From contig CM055106.1 in assembly GCA_029204225.1 (NCBI GenBank), positions 9,534,274-9,598,273 of the forward strand: 64,000 bases of DNA, given 5' to 3'. The notes under the pieces were generated by a model. It saw nothing but the letters and a program-made list of their open reading frames with translations, made no database searches and was not told where the DNA came from. The stretch comes from Diphasiastrum complanatum. Lineage: Eukaryota > Streptophyta > Lycopodiopsida > Lycopodiales > Lycopodiaceae. Shown piece after piece: positions 8,862 through 20,894 of the stretch. Every line of letters begins with the position of its first letter. Positions within the stretch are counted from its first letter, which is position 1. A program made the translations under genes and the position numbers.

Positions 8862-10506
8862 AAGTACCAAAGGTTTTGTTGAAATTGATAGGGTTAATCC
8901 AAATCAATGCCAAAATTAGCAATTTTTTGGAAACTAGTCAAATTTTGTGTAGCGAGTTGGATTTGATAGCTATCGTCCAGATCTTGTTGTGGGCTGTAGG
9001 AACCCTTTTTACACGTGTGAGGCCGTACAGATCCGGTTTTGACTAAGAAATTTCAAGAATTTGTAGAATTTGACTCACATACCCAATTTGATTGATTTTT
9101 GGTGCAATATCAAGCATTTTCTATAATAAATCTAATCCCTTGATTAGTTCTTGGATTAGATCAGCCAAAAAATTAAAATTGAAGCTTGAATCAGGTGCAT
9201 TTATTAATCATCTCTGATTTTTTTTTTGAGTGCATGTTGAAGTTGAGAGTGATTTTGCCAAAAATCATAGATTAAGGTGTGATATGCAAGGTGAGAGGTT
9301 GAAATCCATTGTACCATCACTCTAGATTTGTTCAAGAGTGATAGGGTAAGGTTTAGAAACATCAATTTGCTTGAAAACATCCTTGGATCTGTCCCCCAAG
9401 TGAAACCTTTGAGAGTTTCTAGTGCATATAGAGCATCTATGCAAATCTTTTGTGGAATTTGACATAGCTTAAATTGAGAGTTCTAGAAAAGAGATTGAGA
9501 TCCAAGTCACATTGTTCAACCCTACTCAATTTTTTTGAGTGATTGTAAGGTTTGAAAAGAGTCATTAAGGTGTCTATGACAAATGTGTAGAGAGAGATCC
9601 AATTTTCTAAGAGTTCCTTTGTAGATGGCAAGATCTAGAAGCTCATTTTGTGTTGTTATTGGTGGAGAGTTTTTCTTCTCCTAAGTGATTAAATCTTTCT
9701 AAGTGGCATTAGCTCTTTGAAGCACAATATCTTAATGAAAAAAATCACAACTTTTGATTTTGAATTTCATTCCAATTCTCAAAAGGTAGAGTAATTGGTG
9801 GAATCTAATAGGAGTGATTGAATTCAATTTGTTGAGCAAAAATTGACATAGTATGTATGAAACTCAAATTAGTTCTATTCAACTTTATTTGTGAGAGTGT
9901 GAGGGCCAATTTGTGATCCCATTGGATGTCTATAATGAGGAGGAGTCCATATTTGAGTATTCATGCATGATTGAGATCTTTGTGAATCTCTAATTGTCTA
10001 ATTTTTTAAGCTTTGTGAAAAATTGGTGGTGTATTTTGTTTTCAAATCAAATCAAATTCATTCTAAATCTCAAGAGTGAGATTATTTGGGTCAAGAGTGA
10101 GTCCAAAAGAAGTGATTAAGTTTGATTTTCATGTTTTTGAAACAAAACCCATCTTTTGTTCAAGAATCTCAAGTGTTGAGAGAACTAGTCAAGTGAAAAG
10201 GAAAATCTAGGTGTCAAATCTTTTCATATCCATTTCAATTTTCAAAAGAAAGAGTCATTGGTATTTGATGACTCCAATAGGAGATTGGATCTGATTTCTT
10301 TAGTGATTTGATTCAAAGATTGTGTGCTTTTATCTTAGTGCTCAAAGCAAAGTTTCCAAGTGACTAGTCATTACTATGAAGATTGATTCTTAGGTTTGTG
10401 AGCTAGATCTTTTGTAGATCCTTCTAGATTGTTGAAGATGTTCAAATCTAGTCTCTTGAAAGTCACAAATTACATTTGTAGAATCATATCATAGGTTTTT
10501 ATTCAC
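8862..10506 (+). other. Long untranslated leader of the copia element
   Basis: About 1.6 kb between primer site and the first gag-like ATG with no convincing frame. The sequence is rich in short TTGAGAGT and AAGTGA-like runs. The related copies at 33766-34893 and 37293-37880 also have long leaders, so this is a feature of the family. Confidence 0.55.
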
Positions 10507-11529
10507 ATGGCATCAATAGGTGGCATCTTGTTGATGGAAAGAAAGGATCCTGAGTGCAACCTTTGTGGCAAGGGAGGATATTTTTTCTCAAGATGCTACA
10601 AAAAGAAGACCAGTCCATCCAAGGCGAACCAAAGCAAGGGGGATAAGGTGAAGGAGGGAGCTTCAAGTTCAAAATGCAAATACAAGAAGGACAAGTCCAA
10701 GGAAAGGTTTTTCCTTTGTGGAAAGGTGAATGAGGCTTGGAGTCTCACAAGGACTTGCAAGATTTGTCTTCAAGAGTCCATCACAACACATGTCAAATCT
10801 TTTGAAATTTTTCATTTGGAAGTGCATTGTTTGTTTCAAGATGCAAAGATAGATGTCACTTTTATGAAAGTAACTTGGATTTATTTTATGTCCTTGGAAA
10901 GTATTTTGCTTGGAACTTTAGATAAGTTCAAACTTATTGTTATGATCCAAGAGAAATTAGTCAAGAATAAAGAGCATCAATCACAAAATGAAAATAGTTT
11001 CATCTATGCTCTCATGTCAACTTATGAAGATCTATTTTGCTTTAAAGGGATTTTTGTATCTCAAAGGTGGCTTAAGGCAATGCTAGGTGAGTGTGATGCC
11101 TTAAAAGATAGCAAAATATGTTTTCCTTGTGAGCTTACATTAGTTATGAAGTCAAGGAAATGGAAATATCTTCATAATGTAGAATCTTATGGTTTCAATA
11201 AGATCATGAATGATGTGTTCATTCATAAAGATGAAAATTGTAAGTTTTCAATCTTAAAGGCAAGTTGTAAACTTCTTAAGAAAATAAGTGAAGCAGCCAA
11301 AGTGGACACTTATATCCATAAGCAAGTAGTTAGTCTTATTGAGATGGAAATACCTTTTGATTTCAATATTGGAAAAATCATGCCAAGCTGTGGTGATTTT
11401 TGGACTTATGTTTCTAGCATAAGTAATCTTGATAATCATAGGAAGTGCATATTGAATTGTCATACGTGTTGTGATCATTATGAGACATGGAGGTCTCAGA
11501 TTTCCATAAAAAAGGAGCACCATATTTGA
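10507..11529 (+). pseudogene. Deleted copia gag with zinc knuckle, joined to an unrelated open frame
   Basis: The first residues (MASIGGILL) match the family gag start (compare 34894 and 37881); after a large internal deletion comes a zinc knuckle CNLCGKGGYFFSRC, in which the metal-binding His is replaced by Tyr. The roughly 270 residues after residue 70 show no protease or integrase motif. They are Lys/Ser-rich with scattered cysteines, including CKIC and NCHTCC near the end. The frame is unusually open for a fragment this decayed. It ends where a minus-strand copia gag begins. Confidence 0.55.
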
Positions 11530-11825
11530 AATCTTGTGAGTAGTGTATCCCACATCTCTTTTGCCTTAGAGAGTATAGCCAAGTCAAGTGTGAGGCTATC
11601 CTCGATGGATGACGATAACAAGGCTGCTGCCTTGTCATTATTCTCCCTCCATTTGCGTAGCTCCTTGTCTGTCATTGTAGGCATCTCCTTGGTGTCATCG
11701 ACCTAGGGGAATAATCCTTTACCCTTTAGTATCAACGAGGTCTTAACTTTCCCTTCAAGGAAGTTAGATCCTGATGAATCCAGAATTGTATAGATCTTGG
11801 ATTGTATGTTGCTGATTGAAGCCAT
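11500..11825 (-). pseudogene. Copia gag N-terminus (minus strand)
   Basis: ATG at 11825 opens MASISNIQSKIY and continues through KELRKWRENNDKAAALLSSS to AKEMWDTLLTRF, typical of the UBN2 gag domain. A TAG interrupts the frame before residue 47. The rest of the element is missing; the junction with the plus-strand element lies near 11500-11530. Confidence 0.75.
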
Positions 11826-11926
11826 TGCTCCTGAATTTGTGTTCTCACTTGTTAATGGTTGTTTGTTTGAATGCTTAGCCCCTTTGATCTAATAGCTTTT
11901 CGGCTATGTCAAACTATGACAAAGTA

Positions 11927-11939
11927 GGCTTTGATACCA
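11927..11939 (-). other. Primer binding site (minus strand)
   Basis: TGGTATCAAAGCC on the minus strand, one base from the LTR end and about 100 bp before the gag ATG at 11825. Confidence 0.7.
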
Positions 11940-11940
11940 C

Positions 11941-12828
11941 TGATGACAAATCTGCACCCTGAATATGCAAATTCCAGCTAGAACTCTGGTGACAAACTGA
12001 TAGAAGGTCTCTCAAACGATTCACAAAACTTTCGCGAACTTGAATTATTTTTGTTCAAGAATAATTTGCGTTGGATCATTCATGCTTTGTAATGCAACAA
12101 AATGAAATGAGACAAAATCTAGACAAAAACAAAACGAAACGAAGCAAAACAAAACTTAAGTGAGCTTTGAAATTGATTTACGCTTATAGCCAAGTGATGA
12201 AACGAAGCAAAACGCAACGAAACTCGAAGCGCAAACAAAATCAATTCGTCAGAAATTCAGATATGATTGCTGGTCACTACCGGCTATATCATTTCTACAA
12301 TCCTTTAGAGTGTAGACAGACACTGCTGATCTACATTTACAAATCAATATGGTATTCAACAAATTAGACCAATGTGCGGAATTGAATAAACAAGTTAATC
12401 GGACACACGAATAATATCAGACAAAAATACATTTGAGATCATACAATCATACAGATTAATAAGTGCATAACAGCTACAATATTATCTATTGATCTTTTGA
12501 TTTTTCGAGCACTGTGCAGTAGACCACACAGCGCATTGGTGTGAGAGAAATATAGTTCTCTCATGAATAATGTCTCGCTTACTAGCGGACTTCTGGATAT
12601 ACAGATCCTCTACAAAATTGTCTCGCTCACAGGCGGACATGTATTTTGTATATTTTTGTCTTATGTATATTGTATTATGCATCAAATAGAAAGTATATAG
12701 TTCGCAAACTTTTCGTGTCGCATCATGTAACTTCTAGATCAAAAAGATTAAACATCTACAACTAATCTCGAATTACAAGAGTGGCAGATTAACCATGATC
12801 TAGATTACTTCTGCCAATGTCATGACAC
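11941..12828 (-). repeat. 5' LTR of the minus-strand copia remnant
   Basis: Starts TGATGACA on the plus strand and probably ends at TGTCATGACA near 12828, giving near-inverted ends. The right edge is set by this inverted end alone, because no second LTR exists for comparison. The interior is rich in AAACGAAAC-like runs. Confidence 0.5.
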
Positions 12829-12869
12829 ATTAGAGAAACTTAGAGCCCGATGAGGGCCTTTAAAAAAGA

Positions 12870-13324
12870 TGCTATCTTGTAAACTCCACACAGTGGAGGT
12901 ATAAACGATCCTCTCTAGATCATAACCAAAAAGAGAGAAAAAGTGATGAGAATTTTACAGAGATCTGTAAGAAATAAAGAGAGACGTGGTGAATAGAGTA
13001 AGAAAGCAAAAACATCATAATTGTGCATGAAAGTTTGCCAACGAACAAAACACAGTGAAAGAGCAGAGAGTCAATCCGCCAACAAGCGAGACACTGACGA
13101 TCTTGCTCTAAAACCAAACTGACAATATAGTCGTTCTATTTCGTGTATCTCTTGGCCTTGTGTTGTGTCTCTTGATTGCTAGAATAAAATATGTTCTGTG
13201 ATTCATAGTCGAGTGTCTCGGATCCTATAAGAGCTTCCACACAAAAAAAAAAATTCAAAGACAGAAAATTGTTCGCAAATCAGAAGAGAGAGAACGAACA
13301 CGAAACGAAAAAACTTCTGCGACA
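12870..13324 (+). repeat. 5' LTR, truncated on the left
   Basis: Matches 17729-18182 closely (GCTATCTTGTAAACTCC onward) but the 5' third present in the right LTR is absent. Ends CTGCGACA just before the primer site. Confidence 0.8.
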
Positions 13325-13337
13325 TGGTATCAGAGCC
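13325..13337 (+). other. Primer binding site
   Basis: TGGTATCAGAGCC directly after the LTR end. Confidence 0.85.
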
Positions 13338-13390
13338 TACAGGTTATCACTACTAATATCCCAACAGTGATTCTTCCAGACAACACAATA

Positions 13391-14240
13391 TGGCTACGAC
13401 AATCCAAACCAGAGTAGCAATCAGTGTTGATGGTGCAAATTGCAGAATCTAGAAATTCAAAATCAAAACACTCTTGAAGGGCAAAGGCATCTGGTTGGTG
13501 ACCAAGCTCTCAGAGGTGCAGCCTCCAGAGGCAGACCCGAGGAGAGCTGAATGGATCAAAAAGGATGAGCGCGCAATGGCGATCATCGTTTTGCCCATAA
13601 ATGAAGATCTACTCATGCAGATTGAAGACTGCGAAAGCAGCCATGTAGCATGGGAAAGATTAAAGTAGAAGTATGAAGTGAGGACTGCAGCTTCAGTCAT
13701 GCACCTTCACAATCAGCTGTAATCCATACGGTGGGATGGCAACTAGTTAGATCAACACGTTGAGAAGATCAGAACGATCTTCGCTCAACTCGCTGCATTA
13801 GGACAGGAGCACCAGGTCCCAACACCACAACAGCTGATGTACTTTATGAAAGCTCTACCGACGTCCTATCAGCCGCTGAGAATGCTCATACTGAGTCTAC
13901 CAGATATGACATTTGACAAAGCAGTCAGTCTTGTCGCTGATGAGAGATTGATGAGAGACGAAGGAGAGGGAAGCAGTAATCAAGAGAGGGCTCTCTTCAT
14001 GAAAGGAAAGAAGAAGAACAAAAACAAGCCAAGATTCGAGAAGACGAAGTCCTCAAATCAACAATCTTCTTCCTGCGATCACTGTCACAAACCAGGCCAT
14101 ACGAATGCTGGTTCAATCTAGCAATACCTTGCATGCACTGCAAGAAGAAAGAGCATTATGTATACGACTACAGATTCAATCCAAAAAGAAAAAACAAAGT
14201 TGAAAAGGAAAACGTTGTAGAGTCATAAAAGGATGATGAA
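13391..14240 (+). pseudogene. Copia gag
   Basis: ATG 13391 (MATTIQTRVAISVDG) followed by a TAG where gag proteins have Trp. The UBN2 region continues through HVAWERLK and LALPTSYQ-like residues to RALFMKGKKKNK. A first zinc knuckle CDHCHKPGHTNA lacks its last Cys position, and a second, CMHCKKKEHYVYDY, is also degraded. At least four in-frame stops. Confidence 0.8.
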
Positions 14241-17200
14241 AGAGGTGACGAAGCTTTCACGATACTCGACGAAGCTTTGACAAGATACTTTGAATACGAC
14301 TACGATGTAGTAATCGATTTAGGAGCAACATCTCACATAACTTGCAACAAGAAGATCTTGATCAACTTTCGTAAACTCGAAAATGACAAAGCAGTGATTC
14401 TAGGCGATGGAAGCAGACATGATGTCAAAGGCATAGGCTCTCTACAGCTACGAACATTGTCAGGCCAAGCAGAGCTCTCAGGAGAACTCTATGTGCCCTC
14501 ACTTAGAAAGGATCTGCTATCTATCTCCAAGATGGTAGATCTAGACATTCGAGTTTTGTTCGACGACAACACTTGCCATATGATCGAGAAGACGACAAAC
14601 AAGTTGTTGACGGTCGGATGTAGAGATGGAAATCTCTACCAGGCCAAAATAATCAACAACTCTGAAAGCATATTAAATGCTTAAAAAAATGAAGATCAGC
14701 TCTGGCATAGAAGAATGTATCATCTGAACATGCGGAACCTGTATAACATGAGCAGAAGGGACATTGTCACAGGTCTCAAGATTTCAAGGCCAGAGGCTGA
14801 GTTCTGTGAAGCTTGTTAGAAAGGCAAGCAACATCGGAATCCATTCACACATGAGGGAAGAAGAGCCAAAGAAGTTCTTGAGCTCATCCACTATGATGTG
14901 TGTGGACTGATGAAAACAAGTTTGCTCTTAGGTTCCAGATATTTTCTAACGTTCATAGATGATTACAACCGAATGACCACGATCTACTACTTGAAGAAGA
15001 AATCCGAAGTATTTGATTCTTTCAAGAAGTTCGTGGCATTTGACACACCTCAAAAAAGATACAGATTCTTAGATCTAACAATGGAAATGAATACAAAAAC
15101 ACAGAATTCTCAAGATTATGCGAAGAAAAGGGGACCGAACACCAGTTCACTCCTGCATACACCCCAAAATACAACGGTGTGGCAGAAAGAAAAAATAGAA
15201 CGCTAGTCGAAGGAGCCAGATGCATGATGGCACAGGCTCAATTGCCAGGTCAATTCTGGGCCAAGGCAATAGCTGCAGCTGTACACCTGCAAAACAGATC
15301 TACAACAACAGCGTTGGAGAACAAAACACCATACAGAATATAGACAGGCAGAAAGCCTGATCTGTCATACGTACGAGTGTTTGGATGTGCAACATACAAG
15401 CACATTCCAAAGGAAAAGAGAAGCAAGCTCGATAATAAATCCGAACAAACAATCATGGTCGGCTACTCGAACGGAACATATGTGTACAGACTCTACGATC
15501 CAACCACGAAGAAGGTCGTTTCTAGCAGAGATGTGAAGTTCGACAAGTCCACATTCCCTGGACTGAAAGACGAAAGAGGCCACGAGATCTTCACACTTCT
15601 GCCTATTCAAGAGAGAGATCGAGGACATACATCAAATCAGAATGTAGAGCCCCAAATTTCAGAGCAGTAGGAAGTAGAGGATCGACCCCACGAACAAGAA
15701 ATGTTCGAGCAGCGACGAAATGAACCTCAAAGGTCAACAAGACAAAGAAGAGCTCTAGACCACTATTCTGATAATCTTCAATGGAGCGAAGACACAAAGT
15801 TCGAATACTATAGCTTCATAGAAGAGCCAGCAACATACCAAGAAGCTATCCAGAGTCCAGAGGGAGAATTCTGGAAGCAGACAATGTTAGAGGAGATCAA
15901 GTTGATGAGGCAAAATGAGGCATGGACATTAGAGCCACTATCAGATTATAGAAAAATAGTCAACTGCAAGTGGGTTTACAAGAAAAAGCTAAAATTAGAT
16001 GGCACTATTGGCCGCTACAAGACAAGGCCCGTTGAAAAGGGCTACATGCAGAGATATGGTTCACCCATGGTGAAGATGACAAGCATAAGGCTACTCCTTG
16101 CATACGCCACATAGTACAATCTAAAAATTCACCAGATTGACATGAAAATAGCTTTTCTCCATGGAGATCTAGAGGAGAAAATCTTCATGAAGCAACTTGA
16201 AGGCTATGAAGGCCCCGACAACAGACAATATGTCAGTCGATTGCAGAGATACATCTACGGTCTAAAACATGCATCACGGGCCTTGTACAAAAAGCGTGAT
16301 GGTCTTTCGAAGTCTCTAGATTTCAAGCCTACCCCACCAGACTGTAATGTCTACATCAAAAGAGTAGGAAAGGATTTTGTGATACGAACCATTTTCGTGG
16401 ATGATTCGCTGATGATAGAAAATTTCTTGATGCTGATCAAAGACACGAAGAGTCAGATTTCTAAAAGCTACGAAATCACAGATCTTGGAGAAGCAATAAA
16501 ATGCCCAGGGCTGGAGATCAGAAGAGATTTTACAAATGGCAAAATGCACTTGAGTCAGTCAGAATACACCAGAAAAGTGCTAAAGCAGTACCACATGATG
16601 GACTACAAAGAGAAAGCCACACCAATGATAGTTGGAGCCAAGCTCACGAAACGGGATTGCCCAAAAACATAAGAGGAAGAACAGAAGATGGCAGGTATAC
16701 CCTACCAGAACTTAATCGGGAGTCTGACATACTTGACAATTTGTACCAGACTGGATCTGGCCTTCTCTATTCACGCATTGAGCCAATTCTGTTCCAATCT
16801 TGGTCTAGCAAATTGCCAAATGGCCAATTAATCCTACAGTATCTGAAAGGTACCCAGAATATTGGATTAACCTACAGAGCTAGAAACGAGGAGAAAGAAT
16901 TCAAGCTGCATCACTACAGTGATGCGAGCTGGGCGAGCTGCAAGGATGACAACAAGTCCATTATTGGAGGATGTACAATAGCATGCGGAACTGCAATCAG
17001 CTGGATATGCAAAAAGAAAACCCTGGTAGCTCAATCCTCTTGCGAAGCTGAGTATGTCGCAGTCTCGAAAGTGACAAATGAGGTAGTGTGGCAAATGATG
17101 TTGGAGACATCGAGATACCACAAGAAGGGCCAAGCACAATGATGATGGACTCCCAGAGTGCCATCTATCTGTCCCAAGATCCTGTCTTCCATTCAAAGAC

Positions 17201-17290
17201 GAAGCACATTCCTTTGAAGTACCATCACATTTGAGATTTGATCTCAAAAGGAGAGCTCCAGGTCTAGTTCATAAAATCGAAAAGTATGAT
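14241..17290 (+). pseudogene. Copia pol: protease, integrase, reverse transcriptase, RNase H
   Basis: Protease active site reads VIDLGATSHITC (Ser of DSGA changed to Leu). The integrase pre-domain is LWHRRMYHLNMRNL; the core has D in LIHYDVCG and E in NGVAERKNR. RT has WTLEPLSDYRK, the QxDMKIAFLHGDL block and FVDDSL in place of the usual YVDD. RNase H shows HYSDASWASC, QSSCEAEYVAV and HSKTKHIPLKYHHI. The reading shifts frame several times and has many stops, for example before 15701, at 16112 and near 17140. Average copia polyprotein length is otherwise kept. Confidence 0.85.
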
Positions 17291-17379
17291 TGCAGTTCTC
17301 CTCATGAAACCACTCGACAAGCCACTCTTTACCAAGCAAAGAGAGGCAATTGGATTGAACGAACAAAGGTGCAATGTTC

Positions 17380-17388
17380 AAAGGGGAG
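17380..17388 (+). other. Polypurine tract
   Basis: AAAGGGGAG directly before TGTCAG, the inferred start of the 3' LTR. Confidence 0.7.
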
Positions 17389-18182
17389 TGTCAGAAATGG
17401 TGAACTCCTGCAACTTTGTCGCAGCACAAACAAGACACGAAGGTCAAACAAGAACAATTAGCGACAGTCAACGTGTCTTTGACTCAAAGGACGAATGATT
17501 CGCGAATCAATCGTGAATCGTAAACACACCTCCAGGATCGCAAAGCGCAAAATGGACGCAAAACAAAAACTACGAAAAAAAATGAAAAGAACGAAAACAC
17601 ACGAAGAGAAATCTTTCGCACTGCCAGCTGGCAGATCAACGGGCTTTATGCCCAGCTGAAATGAATAGCAACAACGGAGACTAACTAACTAGTTGATTAG
17701 CATTAACTAGTCTTGTGATTCTACGTTTAGCTATCTTGTAAACTCCACACAGTGGAGGTATAAACGACCCTCTCAGGATCATAACCAAAAAGAGAGAAAA
17801 AGTGATGAGAATTTTACAGAGATCTGTAAGAAATAGAGAGAGACGTGGTGAATAGAGTAAGAAAGCAAAAATATCATAGCTGTGTATGAAAGTTTGCCAA
17901 CGAACAAAACACAGCAAAAGAGTAGAGAGTCAATCCGCCAACGAGCGAGACACTGACGATCTTGCTCTAAAACCAAACTGACAATATAGTCGCTCTATGT
18001 TGTGTATCTCTTGGCCTTGTGCTGTGTCTCTTGATTGCTAGAATAAAATATGTTCTGTGATGCGTAGTCGAGTGTCTCGGAACCTGTAAGAGCTTCCGTA
18101 CGAAAAGAAAATTCAAAGACAGAAAATTGTTTGTGAATCAGAAGAGAGAGGACGAACACGAAATGAAAAAGATTCTGCAATA
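17389..18182 (+). repeat. 3' LTR
   Basis: Starts TGTCAGAAATGG after the purine tract; its last 454 bp match the 5' LTR. It ends CTGCAATA where the 5' LTR ends CTGCGACA, so the terminal CA has become TA. The sequence continues into intron 3 of H3-Ulp1 copy 2. Confidence 0.75.
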
Positions 18183-18282
18183 GAATTGTCATCACAAAAC
18201 ACGAGAATGAGCAAATTACAAATAATGATAGTAAAAAAATATGAATCAGAATGAAAAGAACTACAAATGAACAGAATATTAC

Positions 18283-19906
18283 CTTTTCAATATCTACATC
18301 CACTTGTAAATTGTAGCACTCAAAAAATAACTTCGTATTGTACATAGGACGAACCATGCACAACTAAAAGCATCTTTTTGTTGTACACACTGCATATATA
18401 GAATGAAAATTAGTAATATTATGATAGAAATTTTATTTATGCTATGACGATACATTTGAATTGAAAAAGGATACATGCATATCATAGATAAACTTAATAT
18501 ACCTTGAGAGATCTAATGGTTATCTCTCCAATGGAAGTTGCCGTTGTCGGTATTTTTCGACGGCATCATGAAGTAGAAAATCAAATTCTCTGTGTGTATT
18601 TACAGCTGAGTTTAATTTTACACATAGAATATTTGATACTCCCTCATTTATCTTTACAAAAAGAATGTTTAAGCTCCAATGTCGACTGCAATAGCCAAAA
18701 TACAAATATCGATAAATATATATTTATGAAAAAATTTCTTATTTATTAAAGCAATGAAACATTCAACAATCCAGATTAAAGCAACAAAAACAAAACAACA
18801 ATCCTTACTTATTTTCATATGGAATCAAATAGAATTTTGCCAAAGGACTGCATCGATAAAATAAACAGTCTTCTCAAAATTGGCTTCTTTCGCCTTCACT
18901 GCTCTCATGAAAAATAGACTAACAACAAAAACTGTACCATGGGAATCGAAACTAATACTATTCTGCAAAAAAGAAATTCCGACTTCTACTATTACATCTG
19001 AAATTTCAGAGATTTTATCTTTCAGCTCGGCACAAAATATGGGACCTAATCTAAAGCTTGTACGTGTATCTGGAAGAAAAAAAATCCAAAAAGTTGCCGA
19101 GAAGATCAATTTTATTAGCTAGGTAGGCCTCGTATTGATTATAATGGTCAGAATCAAAATAATCTTGGGCTGGATCGTGAAATTCTCACAAAAAGATTAT
19201 CTACAGGGGCTGAAACATAAGTGGAAACAATATTTACAGATTTTTCTGTTATTTTGTCCAGTTCCTCTTGGATAATCAACACTTTTGGTGATGAAACCTG
19301 CTGAGGAGCTAGACGAATAATATGAGGAGGAAGAGGTGAAGATTCTCGATCTGAGTCAGATTCTCCAGTATCTAACTCAGATCTCAAGAAGACACGGGGT
19401 CTCTTGGTCGGGATACATCTAGGAGGAAGAGAAACAACTAGCCTTTGAGATCCAGCCTTATTGGGGATAGGTTGTTTCCTCTTAGGCAAGTCGGTTCTAT
19501 CCAGAGGCAGGTCTCTGGAGGTGCTGGCATTATCAACATGCAGACTAGAATATCTGTCCCAAAGTCTTTTGAGAATGACGAAATCCTTTGGCATGATGGT
19601 GACATGCTTACCATGCACTGTCAAAAAATAAGTATCCTCAAAAAACTAGACCAGAAAATCTTTTGCAACACCCTGTAAGGCCTGCATGGCTGTCACGACA
19701 AACGAACATCTAGCCCAAGTGAAATTCCGTACAGATCGACCGAAAGGAGCTCTAGGGATCAACAATTCCGTTGATCTTTGGAGTTTTCTAATCTCCCTCA
19801 GCCAAACCTGCTTCCTGGCACGCCTACGGCTAGAACCAGGGAGAACATGGGAATGGGATGGCTATACAGTGGGTATGGCAGGGGCAGTGGATTTGGTCCT
19901 GGCCAT
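18283..19906 (-). pseudogene. Histone H3-Ulp1 protease fusion gene, copy 2
   Basis: Same architecture as copy 1. Exon 1, 19906-18809, starts MARTKSTAP and has a clear H3 fold (WLREIRKLQRSTELLIP, then HGKHVTIMPKD), three residues shorter than H3 in the middle, then a charged Ser/Pro linker (RSELDTGESDSDRESS) and the N-terminal half of the protease. Exon 2, 18685-18503, gives NRHWSLNILF with KLNS in place of LDS. Exon 3, 18389-18283, gives VQQKDAFSCAWFV: the catalytic Cys is kept but the following Gly is Ala. Splice sites are GTAAGG, TATTGCAG, GGTATA, TATATGCAG and a GGTAAT donor for intron 3. Damage: TAG at 19864-19862 and 19648-19646, TGA at 19156-19154, frameshifts in late exon 1 and exon 3, TAA in exon 2. 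Exon 4 is absent; a copia element interrupts intron 3. Confidence 0.75.
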
Positions 19907-20013
19907 CATTCTCAGAAGAAAAAATTTGACAAAAAAAAGTTTGAATAAAAGAAAAGTGGTTGAAAACAAAAAAATTTGCGATGAAAGAGCGCTAGAGATC
20001 GATACCAGAACTG

Positions 20014-20083
20014 AATATTGGTTTCGAGCGCAAGATCTATAGAGATTATATTAAGAAAGAGATGCGTGTTCGAAAGCGATATT
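20014..20083. repeat. Palindromic module L, upstream of H3-Ulp1 copy 2
   Basis: Arms AATATTGGTTTCGAGCGC and GCGTGTTCGAAAGCGATATT. It lies about 110 bp before the ATG at 19906, like modules C and D before copy 1. An unpaired right arm (GCGCTAGAGATCGATACC) lies at about 19989-20006. Confidence 0.6.
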
Positions 20084-20091
20084 GCACAACC

Positions 20092-20168
20092 AGCGTTATC
20101 AAACTCGAGCGCATTGTGAGAGGGCGGAAGTTTGAACGGTGAGAGAGCGTGCTTGAGAGCGATATTGG
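20092..20168. repeat. Palindromic module M, upstream of H3-Ulp1 copy 2
   Basis: Arms AGCGTTATCAAACTCGAGCGC and GCGTGCTTGAGAGCGATATT. Ten bases further on, an LTR fragment begins, so the promoter of copy 2 is probably lost. Confidence 0.55.
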
Positions 20169-20177
20169 GAGGATTTT

Positions 20178-20345
20178 TAGGTTGGAGTCCGTACTCATAC
20201 AGTGTTTCACACGTGTGAAACCAGAAAGTACACCTACCTTCAATTAATGATTGTTCTTGTTAGGATTTTATATCTAGAATTGATCTAGATTGACCTTAAT
20301 CTCAAGTAGATTGATAGATCAAGTAATCTGACAACCAATCTCTCA
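20178..20345 (+). repeat. Fragment of the 8080-type copia LTR
   Basis: Matches 8633-8800 closely, including TTCACACGTGTGAAACC and AGTAGATTGATAGATCAAG. No primer site follows, so it is a broken piece. Confidence 0.8.
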
Positions 20346-20894
20346 TCTACTTCATCCTCCTCATCCTCCTTTGCAAGGTTTCCTTGTTTGTCCTCTTCCA
20401 CTTGTGCTCTTAGCCTCTAGAAAGTCATTTTCTCTCTCTAGATTTTATTGATCCCCAGGCTTCCTTTAATCATGCCTAGATCGTGTGAGGTGATTGCACA
20501 TCGATCTGAGCTCTCTGGACTTCGCTAGAACCGATCAAAGATTTTCAGCCATAGGAACTTGGCGCCGGCTGGATTCTGGTCACAGTGGCGCCGGGAGCAG
20601 CAGGGGCGCTGCTGGCGCCGGGGACATAGCTGGCGCCGATGGCGCCGGAAGTAAAGCTTGTAAAGGTAGCTTTACAACAACAGCCAATGGCGGGCTGCCA
20701 CATAGCACATGCACATTCCACCGGAGAGAGGAGAGAGAACGTGCATTCCACCGCAGAACGTGCAATCCACCGGATAGAGGAAAGAGAAATTGAATTCCAC
20801 CGGAGAGAGAAGAGAGAATGACAGATTCCTAAGAAAAAAAATTGGATGGACATTATGCTCACTGAGGTGATCCCACACCTGAGCACAAAGCATT
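20346..20894. other. GC-rich stretch with short repeats
   Basis: No gene recognised. At 20559-20650 the palindrome GGCGCC occurs five times (plus a related GGGCGC). At about 20718-20815 the unit CCACCGGAGAGAGG recurs in three or four variants. Base composition differs sharply from the AT-rich surroundings. Confidence 0.5.

Larger units (their letters stand above)
12870..18182 (+). mobile_element. Ty1/copia element with both LTRs, decayed
   Basis: Order: truncated 5' LTR, tRNA-Met primer site, gag, protease, integrase, reverse transcriptase, RNase H, purine tract, 3' LTR. Domain order protease-integrase-RT-RNase H identifies Ty1/copia. All frames contain stops or shifts, so it is not autonomous. 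It sits inside the third intron of H3-Ulp1 copy 2 and separates that gene from whatever followed. The 5' LTR lacks its first roughly 340 bp, so no target duplication can be tested. Confidence 0.85.

Noticed and set aside
19646-19906. H3 part of copy 2 as a centromeric CENH3 gene
   Set aside because: The tail MARTK and fold are H3-like, but the attached protease exons, shared with copy 1, show it belongs to the fusion family; no CENH3-specific long loop 1 is visible.
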